In this document: positions 8,770-16,056 of the stretch, in pieces | Layout: each line of letters begins with the position of its first letter | How positions within the stretch are numbered: the first letter of the stretch is position 1 | From: JBGPEQ01 sp035518775 | GTDB lineage: Bacteria; Pseudomonadota; Alphaproteobacteria; Dongiales; Dongiaceae | NCBI GenBank assembly: GCA_035518775.1 | Contig: DATIXH010000286.1 | Location: 1 to 22,861, forward strand | DNA: 22,861 nucleotides | Direction: 5' to 3' | The notes under the pieces: model-generated | Told to the model about the DNA's origin: nothing | Seen by the model: the letters and a program-made list of their open reading frames with translations, nothing else | The model's database searches: none | Translations under genes and position numbers: made by a program

Positions 8770-9519
8770 ATGCGAAAGAGGGAGATTCTCGAGCTCAATT
8801 CGATGCCCGCCGCCGGGCCAAGCTATCCGGCCGGTCCCTATCGCTTCATCAACCGCGAATACATGGTCATCACCTACGAGACCGATCCGGAGATCGTCGA
8901 CCAGCAGTTGCCGGAGCCGCTCGAGCCGCTGAAGCAGCCCCTGATCCACTACGAGTGGATCCGCATGCCCGACAGCTCGGGCTTCGGCAGCTACACCGAG
9001 TCCGGCGTGGTGATCCCCTGCCGCTTCCGCGGCGAAGAGGTGAACTTCGTCAGCCAGATGTATCTCGACGACGACCCGCCGATCGCCGCCGGCCGCGAGA
9101 TCTGGGGCTTTCCGAAGAAATATGCCCACCCCAAGCTGGAGATCGTGAAGGACACGCTCACGGGCACGCTGGCCTATGCCGGGCAGCTCGTGGCGATGGG
9201 CACGATGGGCTACAAGCACGAGCGCATGGCCGGCAACGGCGAGCGCACTGTGGCCACGCTCTCGAAAACGCAGGTCAACCTCAAGCTCATCCCGGGCGTG
9301 GACGGCGAGCCGGAGATCTGCCAGCTCGTGGCCTACAACCTCTCGGACATCGCGGTGAAGGGCTCCTGGCTCGGGCCCGCGCGGCTGCATCTGATCCCGC
9401 ATGTCAATGCGCCGGTCGCCGACCTGCCGGTGCGGCGCGTGATCGGCGCCCATCATTTCATCGCCGACCTCACGCTGCCCTACGGGCGCGTCATCTTCGA
9501 CTACAAGCGCGACGCCTGA
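8770..9519 (+). CDS. adc: Acetoacetate decarboxylase
   Basis: This is a 249-residue protein of the acetoacetate decarboxylase family, full length for it. The enzyme converts acetoacetate to acetone and CO2 through a Schiff base on lysine. The catalytic segment GREIWGFPKKYAHPKL (residues 108-123) contains the adjacent lysines 116 and 117, matching the Schiff-base lysine and its pKa-lowering neighbour in the well-studied clostridial enzyme. The acidic stretch GSYTESGVVIPC (73-84) is also conserved. The gene begins 10 bp after bdhA, behind GAGGGGG, so both are one transcription unit. The retained lysine pair favours true acetoacetate decarboxylase activity over the wider ADC-like superfamily, but relatives with other keto-acid substrates exist. 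Confidence 0.92.
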   Translation: MRKREILELNSMPAAGPSYPAGPYRFINREYMVITYETDPEIVDQQLPEPLEPLKQPLIHYEWIRMPDSSGFGSYTESGVVIPCRFRGEEVNFVSQMYLDDDPPIAAGREIWGFPKKYAHPKLEIVKDTLTGTLAYAGQLVAMGTMGYKHERMAGNGERTVATLSKTQVNLKLIPGVDGEPEICQLVAYNLSDIAVKGSWLGPARLHLIPHVNAPVADLPVRRVIGAHHFIADLTLPYGRVIFDYKRDA

Positions 9520-9632
9520 CGGCGCGGCGCGGAGATCGGCGCAGCCGAAGATTCTCACAGGCCGCCCCGAAAAAATGTAACAGCCGGCGACTTAACTCTT
9601 GCGGCAACACGACTGTCACCGGGGGAGGGACC

Positions 9633-11249
9633 ATGACCGATATCGCACACGGCGGCCATCACGCAGCAGCACGGCCGAAGCTCGACGGCAAGATCAACCC
9701 CATGCAGGGGATCGTCTTCGTCGGTCTGCTGGCCGTCGGCCTGCTGTTCACGGTCTACAGCCTCTATTCGGACATGAGCCAAAGCGGCACCGGCACGGCT
9801 GCGCGGACATGGCTGCCGTTCATCCTGCTCGGCGTCGCGCTTCTGGTCGCGCTGGGGTTCGAGTTTGTGAACGGCTTTCATGATACGGCCAACGCCGTCG
9901 CGACCGTGATCTACACCCATTCGCTGCCGCCGCATTTCGCCGTCGTCTGGTCGGGGCTCTTCAATTTCCTGGGCGTGCTCGTCTCGTCCGGCGCCGTCGC
10001 CTTCGGCATCCTCTCGCTGCTGCCGGTCGAGCTGATCCTCCAGGTCGGCTCGGACGCGGGCTTCGCGATGGTCTTCGCCCTGCTGATCGCCGCGATCATC
10101 TGGAATATCGGCACCTGGTTCCTGGGCCTCCCGGCCTCCAGCTCGCACACGCTGATCGGCTCGATCATCGGCGTCGGCCTCGCCAACCAGCTGATGGCGC
10201 CGGCCGGCAGCGCCACCAGCGGCGTCGATTGGGGCCAGGCCTACAATGTCGGCAAGACGCTGCTGCTCTCGCCGCTGATCGGCTTCATCGCGGCCGCCCT
10301 GCTGCTGCTGGCCATGAAGGTCGTGATCCGTGCGCCCCAACTGTACAAGGAGCCGCGCGGCAACCAGCCGCCGCCCTGGTGGATCCGCGGCCTCCTCGTC
10401 CTCACCTGCACTGGCGTCAGCTTCGCCCATGGGTCGAACGACGGGCAGAAGGGCATGGGCCTCATCATGCTCATCCTCATCGGCACGGTGCCCACGGCCT
10501 ATGCCTTGAACCGCGCCATGCCCGACAGCCAGGTGACGGAGTTCCATGCCGTCGCCCAGGTGACGCAGCAGTCGCTGGCGCCCTATGCGAACGGCGTGGC
10601 CGCGTCGGCCGACTTCCGAGAAGGTGTCGCCGCCTATGTGCGCTCGCACGAGCTGAAGCCGGAGACCCTCCCGTCGCTGATGAGCCTGATGACGGGAGTC
10701 GCGGACCAGGTCACGAAGTACGGCAGCATCGCGCGCGTGCCGGTCGAGGCCGTCGACAACGTCCGCAACGACATGTATCTGGCGTCGGAGGCGATCCGGC
10801 TGATGCAGAAGGCGGGCAATCCGCAGTTCGATGCCGACACGACGAAGAACCTGAACGCCTTCCGCAAGGCCTTGGACACGGCGACCAAGTTCATTCCGCT
10901 CTGGGTCAAGGTGGCCGTCGCCATCGCCCTCGGCCTCGGCACGATGATCGGGTGGCGCCGGATCGTCGTCACCGTCGGCGAGAAGATCGGCAAGAACCAC
11001 ATGACCTACGCGCAAGGCGGTGCGGCCGAGCTCGTGGCGATGGGGACGATCTTCGCGGCCGACCAGTTCGGTCTGCCCGTGTCGACGACCCACGTCCTCT
11101 CTTCGGGCGTCGCGGGAACGATGGCCGCGAACAAATCCGGCCTGCAGATGTCGACCGTGCGCAATCTGCTGATGGCCTGGGTGCTCACGCTGCCGGCCGC
11201 GATCCTGCTCTCCGGGTGCCTCTACTTCGTGTTCCGGCACGTGTTCTGA
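9633..11249 (+). CDS. pit: PiT-family low-affinity inorganic phosphate transporter
   Basis: This 538-residue inner-membrane protein imports phosphate (as a metal-phosphate complex) with protons. The two inverted-repeat PiT signatures are visible: FEFVNGFHDTANAVAT near residue 78 and VSFAHGSNDGQKGMGL near 261. A further conserved segment, GLPVSTTHVLSSGVAGTM, is near residue 480. A hydrophilic insert of about 125 residues (roughly 290-415) is the central cytoplasmic loop of PitA-like members. The N-terminus is His-rich and polar before the first membrane segment. The frame stays open upstream to 8955, but that part overlaps adc. The ATG at 9633 follows GGGGGAGGGA and gives a normal start. A strong terminator hairpin follows the stop. 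Gene context with ppk2 nearby fits phosphate acquisition linked to polyphosphate. Confidence 0.93.
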   Translation: MTDIAHGGHHAAARPKLDGKINPMQGIVFVGLLAVGLLFTVYSLYSDMSQSGTGTAARTWLPFILLGVALLVALGFEFVNGFHDTANAVATVIYTHSLPPHFAVVWSGLFNFLGVLVSSGAVAFGILSLLPVELILQVGSDAGFAMVFALLIAAIIWNIGTWFLGLPASSSHTLIGSIIGVGLANQLMAPAGSATSGVDWGQAYNVGKTLLLSPLIGFIAAALLLLAMKVVIRAPQLYKEPRGNQPPPWWIRGLLVLTCTGVSFAHGSNDGQKGMGLIMLILIGTVPTAYALNRAMPDSQVTEFHAVAQVTQQSLAPYANGVAASADFREGVAAYVRSHELKPETLPSLMSLMTGVADQVTKYGSIARVPVEAVDNVRNDMYLASEAIRLMQKAGNPQFDADTTKNLNAFRKALDTATKFIPLWVKVAVAIALGLGTMIGWRRIVVTVGEKIGKNHMTYAQGGAAELVAMGTIFAADQFGLPVSTTHVLSSGVAGTMAANKSGLQMSTVRNLLMAWVLTLPAAILLSGCLYFVFRHVF

Positions 11250-11259
11250 TCGAGGTTCT

Positions 11260-11298
11260 GCGCGGGCGTCGGTACGGGTCCGGCGCCCGCGCGAATTT
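11260..11298 (+). terminator. Strong intrinsic-type terminator after the PiT gene
   Basis: A nine-base perfect G+C stem (11260-11268 with 11284-11292) is extended by a T-G wobble and three further pairs, giving 13 pairs closing a 7-base loop (11273-11279). GAATTT follows. It fills the 58-bp gap between the PiT stop and the CorA-like start, so these two genes are probably separate transcripts. The T-run is short. Confidence 0.6.
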
Positions 11299-11307
11299 GC
11301 TCGGGCG

Positions 11308-12345
11308 ATGGCAGCGGTATTTCCCCTCGTCGACCCCGATGGCCCGCGGCCGCTTCCTGGTCTCGCCTGGGCCTTTCGGTTCGGGCCCGATGGCGCCGCG
11401 GAAGCCCTGCCGGTCGATCGCGCGATCGATCCGACGGCCATCGAAGACGGCTGGCTATGGCTGCACTTCAATCTCGGGGATCAGCGCTCGCGCCACTGGC
11501 TGAGCGATAGTCCTCACCTGCATTGGGCCGCGCGCGACGCCTTGGTGTCGCCAGAAGAGCGCCAGCAGCTGCAGATGGCACAGGATTGCTGCTTCGGGGC
11601 CTTGCTCGACACCGTGCGCAGCCTCGACGGCGCCGCCAACGAGACGAGCCACTGGCGGTTCGCCATGACCGAACATGTGCTCGTCAGCGGCTGCCGCCAT
11701 TCCCTGCGGGCGCTCGAGTCGACGCGCCAGGCGATCGAGCGCGGCCGGCCGCTGCCGGCTCCGACCCACGTGCTCGAGTCGGTCGTCGGCGAGATGCTGG
11801 CTGATATGGAACGCAGCGTGGGAGATTTGGCGGCGGGGTTCGACAAGGTCGAGGATCGCGTGCTCGCCGACGCCGTCTATGACGAGCGCAAGCGCCTGAG
11901 CAGCCTCAGGCGAAAGGCCGTGCGCGTGCATCGGCGGCTCGTCGGCCTTGTCACGACCTTCCACCGGTTGGAGCACAACCATGCCGCAGACACCGGGCCA
12001 TTGCTGCGCGCGACCGCGGGGCGGATCGCTCAACGGCTGGCGGCGCTCGACCATGAGGTCGTTGCAATGCAGGACCGCGGCCGGCTTCTTCAAGAAGAGA
12101 TCTCCGCCCAACTCGCGGCCGAGGCCAACAGCCATCTCCATGCGCTCTCGATCCTGACCTCGCTGTTCCTGCCGCCGACGCTGGTCGTCGGCATCTTCGG
12201 CATGAACGTGCAGGGCTTGCCGCTCACCGACAATGGCAGCGGATTTCTCTGGATCATGCTCGTCTGCGCTCTCTCGGCGGCGGTCGTGTACGGCGCGCTG
12301 AAGCGCATCCGCTATCTGCTGAAGCGAAGCGGCCTGCCCGATTAG
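11308..12345 (+). CDS. CorA/ZntB-family divalent metal transporter
   Basis: This is a 345-residue membrane protein of the CorA superfamily. It has a large soluble N-terminal domain, a long helical region rich in charged residues (about 155-275) and two C-terminal membrane segments (about 281-301 and 312-332). The pore signature GMN is at residues 298-300 in FGMNVQGLP; the position before it is Phe, where classic CorA has Tyr. The N-terminal domain with GWLWLHFNLGD and SPHLHWAARDAL resembles ZntB-type zinc transporters more than magnesium CorA, so Zn2+ is as likely as Mg2+. The assigned ATG at 11308 has a poor ribosome binding site. The gene is separated from pit by a terminator hairpin and converges on the next gene with a 16-bp gap. 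Confidence 0.9.
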   Translation: MAAVFPLVDPDGPRPLPGLAWAFRFGPDGAAEALPVDRAIDPTAIEDGWLWLHFNLGDQRSRHWLSDSPHLHWAARDALVSPEERQQLQMAQDCCFGALLDTVRSLDGAANETSHWRFAMTEHVLVSGCRHSLRALESTRQAIERGRPLPAPTHVLESVVGEMLADMERSVGDLAAGFDKVEDRVLADAVYDERKRLSSLRRKAVRVHRRLVGLVTTFHRLEHNHAADTGPLLRATAGRIAQRLAALDHEVVAMQDRGRLLQEEISAQLAAEANSHLHALSILTSLFLPPTLVVGIFGMNVQGLPLTDNGSGFLWIMLVCALSAAVVYGALKRIRYLLKRSGLPD

Positions 12346-12361
12346 GGCCGCGACGCTGTCC

Positions 12362-13252
12362 TCAAGCGGTCTTCAGGATCTTGTAACCGTAGTTGCTGAC
12401 GTCGCCGACCTTGCCTCTGCGGTCGCTGAAGACGTGGCCTTCGAAGACCGCGCGCCAGCCACCGGCGCGCAGCGTATCGTCGGGCAGCTTGCGGAACGGT
12501 TTGTAGCGATGGTGCTGTTGTCCCTCGGACATGAAGGGCGAGTTGGCGATGGTGTTGTAGGAGCAATGCAGCAGCGTGCGCGGCCGGTCCGAGACGTTGG
12601 CGCCGGAGGCGTGCAGGGTGTTGGCGTGGAAGAAGCAGGCATCGCCGGGCTCGAGCAGCATCGGCACGACGTCGCACTGCTGGAGCACGAGCTGCAGCCG
12701 CACCGGATCGAAGCCGACGGCCTCGCCGACCTGCGTGTGGTCGACCCGTCCGAGGCGATGCGAGCCGCGCACCAGCTTCATGCAGCCGTTCGATTCATCG
12801 CAGGCGTCGACGGCCACGCAGCAGGTCAGCATGTCCGGCCACAGGCAGCCCTCCTTGTACCAATAGGGGTAGTCCTGGTGCCAATCCCAGCGGCCCTTGG
12901 TGTGCGGCCGCTTCATCGACAGCTTGGAGTGCCAGTGATAGCTGCTCTTGCCGAGCAGGGCCTCGGCGCCGTCGATCATGCGGGCGAGGAACGCCACGCT
13001 GCCGAGCCAGGTGTCGCTGTACTCGGTCCAGCCGAGGACCTCCTGGGCGTTGCCGTCGCTGTCGGCGACGGCGCGGATGCGGCCGCCGATCGTGGGATCG
13101 GCAAGGCAGGCCAGCCGCAGCGGCTCGATCTCCGCGCCGGCGAAGAATCCGGGGATGACGACATAGCCGTCCCGGTGGAACACCGCAATCTGCTCGGCCG
13201 ACAGCGGCCGCTCCGTCGTCACCGGTTCATCCGCGGCTTTGATCGCCGCCAT
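12362..13252 (-). CDS. Phytanoyl-CoA dioxygenase family Fe(II)/2-oxoglutarate oxygenase
   Basis: This is a 296-residue cytoplasmic oxygenase of the PhyH family. The iron ligands are visible: His and Asp in RWDWHQDYPYW (about residues 122-132), then the distal His in FFHANTLHASGANVSDRPR (about 207-225), whose arginine would bind 2-oxoglutarate. The N-terminal LSAEQIAVFHRDGYVVIPGFF is the standard PhyH opening. Two in-frame ATGs compete: one at 13258 abuts the AGGGGAG ribosome binding site, while the one at 13252 sits six bases from it, so I prefer 13252. It is the last of four same-strand genes with a D-carbamoylase, a hydantoinase and an FrhB-like protein, about 70 bp after the last. The substrate is unknown. 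Family members hydroxylate or halogenate lipids, amino acids and natural products. Confidence 0.9.
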   Translation of the reverse strand: MAAIKAADEPVTTERPLSAEQIAVFHRDGYVVIPGFFAGAEIEPLRLACLADPTIGGRIRAVADSDGNAQEVLGWTEYSDTWLGSVAFLARMIDGAEALLGKSSYHWHSKLSMKRPHTKGRWDWHQDYPYWYKEGCLWPDMLTCCVAVDACDESNGCMKLVRGSHRLGRVDHTQVGEAVGFDPVRLQLVLQQCDVVPMLLEPGDACFFHANTLHASGANVSDRPRTLLHCSYNTIANSPFMSEGQQHHRYKPFRKLPDDTLRAGGWRAVFEGHVFSDRRGKVGDVSNYGYKILKTA

Positions 13253-13321
13253 GTCCATCTCCCCTTCGTGGCACAGCTTTGGGTCGTATCCTACAGGCTG
13301 CGCGCGGAAAGGAAAATGTAC

Positions 13322-14578
13322 TCACTCGCCGCCGCCGGCAGGGGAGGGCTCGCGGTTGTCGTCGGCGTCGAGTCGCTCGCGCATGCCCCGGTAGTTGGCG
13401 CGCAGGGTCTCCGCATCGGTCGTCGCGGCGGCATCGTCGAGCCGCAGCCCCGAGAACGACGGCATGAGCGCGCCGGCATCGCGCATCGCGTCGAGACGCG
13501 CGGCGACGGCCTGCTTCTTGTAGACCTGATGCGGCTGCACGCCGTCGAGGTCGCGAAAATCCAGATCCTCGAGCACGACCAGGGCGCCGTCACGGGCCGC
13601 ATCCTCGAGCAGCGCCCGCCCTCTTGGCGTGCGCGCGATGAGGCCGTTGAAGCCGGCATCCTCGCCCGTCGGCGCGCCGCCTGGCCAGACGTCGGAGACC
13701 GCAAGGTCCGCCAGCTCGCCGATGGCGTCCGCGCAGATCTTGCAGCGGAATTGCAGCATCCATTTGCCCTCGTCCCGCCAGAGGTCGCTGTAGGTCGTGG
13801 AGAAGGTGCGGCCGTCCTTCGTCTCCACGCGCGTCAGGCCGGGATTGCCCAGGCCGCGATAGCGCAGCAGCGAGACGTCGTCCTCCGTCAGCGCGAACCC
13901 CTCGACCAGGTCGCGCGTCTTGGCGAACTCCGAGGCGCCGCCGCAGACGAACGCCAGGATGTAGCGCACGACCTGGTCGACCCGCGGGTCATGCCGCGCG
14001 AGGTTGCGCACGGCCGCCACGTCGCAGGGCTTGCCGATGAAGGCGAACGGACGGCTGCGCTCGAGCAGCTCTGTGAAATCGACCAGCGGCGCCGCCGGGC
14101 CGTAGCGCGATCCGGCCGCCGCCATCACTTGCGCGCGGTCGAAGCTCAGCTGACGCTTCGTGCGCATCGGCTGTTCGGTCGACGCTGCCACATGCAAGAT
14201 GAAATCGACCCGGCCGGTCTCGAGCAGGTAGATCGCCAGCGCCGACAGGACGCCGCCGGCCGAGCCGTTGAACCGGACCGCCGGGTCGGCGGCGTGGCCT
14301 TTCGCGATCCGTACCGCGGGCCCCCAGATCGTATCCCAGCGCACGCCGTCGGCGCTCGCCGCGGGATCGGGACCTTCGACCGTCACTCCCGGGCAGACGG
14401 CGTTGATCAGGGCGAGCGTGGCGGCATCGAGCGGCGCCTGCGCCACCGGTCGTTCCCGGCCCTCCGGCGTCATGACGATGCGCACGCGCTCGGGTCCGGC
14501 CACGCTCTCGCACAGGCCGCAGCCGATGCAAAGCCCGGCCTGCACGATCTGGTCGAGCGTCAGCGGTGCGCGGGTCAT
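13322..14578 (-). CDS. FrhB-family iron-sulfur flavoprotein (coenzyme F420 hydrogenase/dehydrogenase beta subunit-like)
   Basis: This 418-residue soluble oxidoreductase belongs to the family that includes FrhB, the bacterial divinyl-chlorophyllide reductase BciB and 7-hydroxymethyl-chlorophyll reductase. The N-terminal cluster site is C17-x2-C20-x2-C23 with C62 in CPG, enough for one [4Fe-4S] centre. Family motifs follow: FNGSAGGVLSALAIYLLETG (103-122), GKPCD with C185, FVCGGASE with C212, LRYRGLGNPG (238-247), and RCKICADAIGELADLAVSD with C279 and C282. The last four cysteines may hold a second cluster. FAD is the expected flavin. Using F420 is not implied by the family and cannot be read here. 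The gene lies 22 bp after the hydantoinase gene, so it belongs to that operon. Its C-terminal tail (about 15 residues) is polar and non-conserved in appearance. The reaction is unknown. Confidence 0.88.
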   Translation of the reverse strand: MTRAPLTLDQIVQAGLCIGCGLCESVAGPERVRIVMTPEGRERPVAQAPLDAATLALINAVCPGVTVEGPDPAASADGVRWDTIWGPAVRIAKGHAADPAVRFNGSAGGVLSALAIYLLETGRVDFILHVAASTEQPMRTKRQLSFDRAQVMAAAGSRYGPAAPLVDFTELLERSRPFAFIGKPCDVAAVRNLARHDPRVDQVVRYILAFVCGGASEFAKTRDLVEGFALTEDDVSLLRYRGLGNPGLTRVETKDGRTFSTTYSDLWRDEGKWMLQFRCKICADAIGELADLAVSDVWPGGAPTGEDAGFNGLIARTPRGRALLEDAARDGALVVLEDLDFRDLDGVQPHQVYKKQAVAARLDAMRDAGALMPSFSGLRLDDAAATTDAETLRANYRGMRERLDADDNREPSPAGGGE

Positions 14579-14600
14579 GGGGTGCGCGTCGGGGCAGCGA

Positions 14601-16028
14601 TTACTGCACGGCGCGTCCCAGCGGCTTGGCCGGGTCCGGCCGCTCGCACGGCAGGAACAGGCCGCGCCCGGGCTTGCCGGCGGGCTTGCCGTCGCGCCAC
14701 ACCGCCTCGCCCCGCGAGAAGGTGGCGATCGGCCAGCCCTTCACCGTCATGCCCTCATAGGGCGTGTAGTCCATGTTGTCGTGCAGCAGGTCGTGGCGGA
14801 TCGTGACCTCCCGCTCCGGATCCCAGATCGCAATGTCGGCATCGGCGCCGACCGCGATCGTGCCCTTGCGCGGATAGAGGCCATAGATCTTTGCCGCGTT
14901 GGTCGCGGTCACCGCGACGAAGGTATTGAGATCGATCCGTCCCTTGCCCACGCCCTCGGAGAAGATGAGCGGCAGGCGAGTCTCGATGCCGGGCACGCCC
15001 GGCGCCACCTTGCGGAAGTGCGGATGCGGCCCGTGCGCCTTCTTGCCCTCCTTGCTCTCGAACTTGAAGGAGCAGTGGTCGGACGACAGCACCTGGAACA
15101 GGCCATTGGCGAGCCCGTGCCAGAGCGCGTCCGCATTGCCCTTGTCGCGCGGCGGCGGCGCGCAGAGGTACTTCGCGCCCTCCCAGCCGGCCTGCGCGAT
15201 GTGGTCCTTGGTGAGGAACAGATATTGCGGGCAGGTCTCGCCATAGACGCGGAGCCCGCGGTCGCGGCCCCACTTGATCTGCTCCAGCGCCTCGCGCGCC
15301 GAGACATGCACCAGCAGGACCGGCACGTCGACGATCTCCGCCAGCGTGATCGCTCGATGCGTCGCCTCGCGCTCCACCGGCATCGGCGCCATCTTCGGGT
15401 ACTGCGCCAGCGAGCTGTCGCCGGAAGCGCTCAGCTGCTTGGTCAGCCAATGGATGCAGTGGTCGTTCTCGGCATGGATCATCACCATGGCGCCGGTGCG
15501 CCGCGCCGTCGCCAGCACCTCCAGGATCTGCAGATCGTTGAGGACGAAACCCTCATACGTCATGTAGATCTTGAACGAGCTGTAGCCGTCCTCGACCAGA
15601 GCGGGCAGCTCCTGTCCGAGCACCTGGTCGCTGGTGTCGGTGATCATGAGATGGAACGCATAGTCGATGACCGCGTTGCCCTCGGCCTTGCCGTGATAGG
15701 CGTTCACCGATTGCCGCAGGCCCTTGCCCTCCTCCTGCTGGACGAACGGCACGATCGTGGTGGTGCCGCCGCAGGCCGCCGAGCGCGTGGCCGAGCGGAA
15801 GTCGTCGACGTTGAGCACGCCGTAGAACGGCGGCTCGTCGACATGGACATGGGAGTCGACGCCGCCCGGCAGCACGAGCTTGTCCGTGGCATCGAACGTC
15901 TCAGCGGCGTCGCCGAGGTTCCGGCCGAGGAGGGCGATCCGGCCGTCCTTCACGCCGACGTCGCAGCGGATCGTGTCGCTGGCGGTGACGACCGTGCCGT
16001 TGCGGATGAGGAGATCGAGTTGTGCCAT
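14601..16028 (-). CDS. hydA: D-hydantoinase / dihydropyrimidinase
   Basis: This 475-residue zinc amidohydrolase opens cyclic ureides: 5-substituted hydantoins to N-carbamoyl amino acids, or dihydropyrimidines to ureido acids. All metal ligands are present: His60 and His62 in GGVDSHVHVDEP, the carboxylated Lys153 in SSFKIYMTYEG, His185 in IHAEND, His241 in VHVSARE, and Asp317 in SSDHCSF. GETCPQYLFLT and the C-terminal ATNAAKIYGLYPRKGTIAVG are strong family marks. The loop after the first His pair reads DEPPFYGVLNVDD, where typical enzymes have a MPFGGT-like sequence, so substrate preference may differ. The gene lies 28 bp after the D-carbamoylase gene and 22 bp before the FrhB-like gene, all on one strand, so the ring-opened product is probably passed to the carbamoylase. 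It is full length. Confidence 0.93.
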   Translation of the reverse strand: MAQLDLLIRNGTVVTASDTIRCDVGVKDGRIALLGRNLGDAAETFDATDKLVLPGGVDSHVHVDEPPFYGVLNVDDFRSATRSAACGGTTTIVPFVQQEEGKGLRQSVNAYHGKAEGNAVIDYAFHLMITDTSDQVLGQELPALVEDGYSSFKIYMTYEGFVLNDLQILEVLATARRTGAMVMIHAENDHCIHWLTKQLSASGDSSLAQYPKMAPMPVEREATHRAITLAEIVDVPVLLVHVSAREALEQIKWGRDRGLRVYGETCPQYLFLTKDHIAQAGWEGAKYLCAPPPRDKGNADALWHGLANGLFQVLSSDHCSFKFESKEGKKAHGPHPHFRKVAPGVPGIETRLPLIFSEGVGKGRIDLNTFVAVTATNAAKIYGLYPRKGTIAVGADADIAIWDPEREVTIRHDLLHDNMDYTPYEGMTVKGWPIATFSRGEAVWRDGKPAGKPGRGLFLPCERPDPAKPLGRAVQ

Positions 16029-16056
16029 CTGCGCTTACTCCCAGTGCTCTTTATGC

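Noticed and set aside
9535..9550. A TCGGC-GCA-GCCGA hairpin after adc as a terminator
   Set aside because: The stem is only 5 bp and the following sequence has no T-run; too weak to call.
9560..9632. A possible Pho box before the PiT gene (CTGTCAC at 9613-9619)
   Set aside because: Only one half-site is seen; the second direct repeat at the expected 11-bp spacing is absent, so PhoB control is not supported.
8955..9632. A long N-terminal extension of the PiT frame through the adc gene
   Set aside because: The upstream part is the out-of-frame shadow of adc. The ATG at 9633 has a strong ribosome binding site and gives the usual transporter length.
9555..11471. A 638-codon - strand frame antisense to the PiT gene
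   Set aside because: Extremely charged, Arg/Asp/Glu/Gln-rich sequence with no domain; shadow frame of a recognised transporter.
12434..14806. A 790-codon open frame on the + strand, antisense to the PhyH and FrhB-like genes
   Set aside because: It is a mirror of high-G+C codon bias. Its product is Arg/Ala/His-rich with no family motif, whereas the opposite strand encodes two proteins with intact catalytic motifs.
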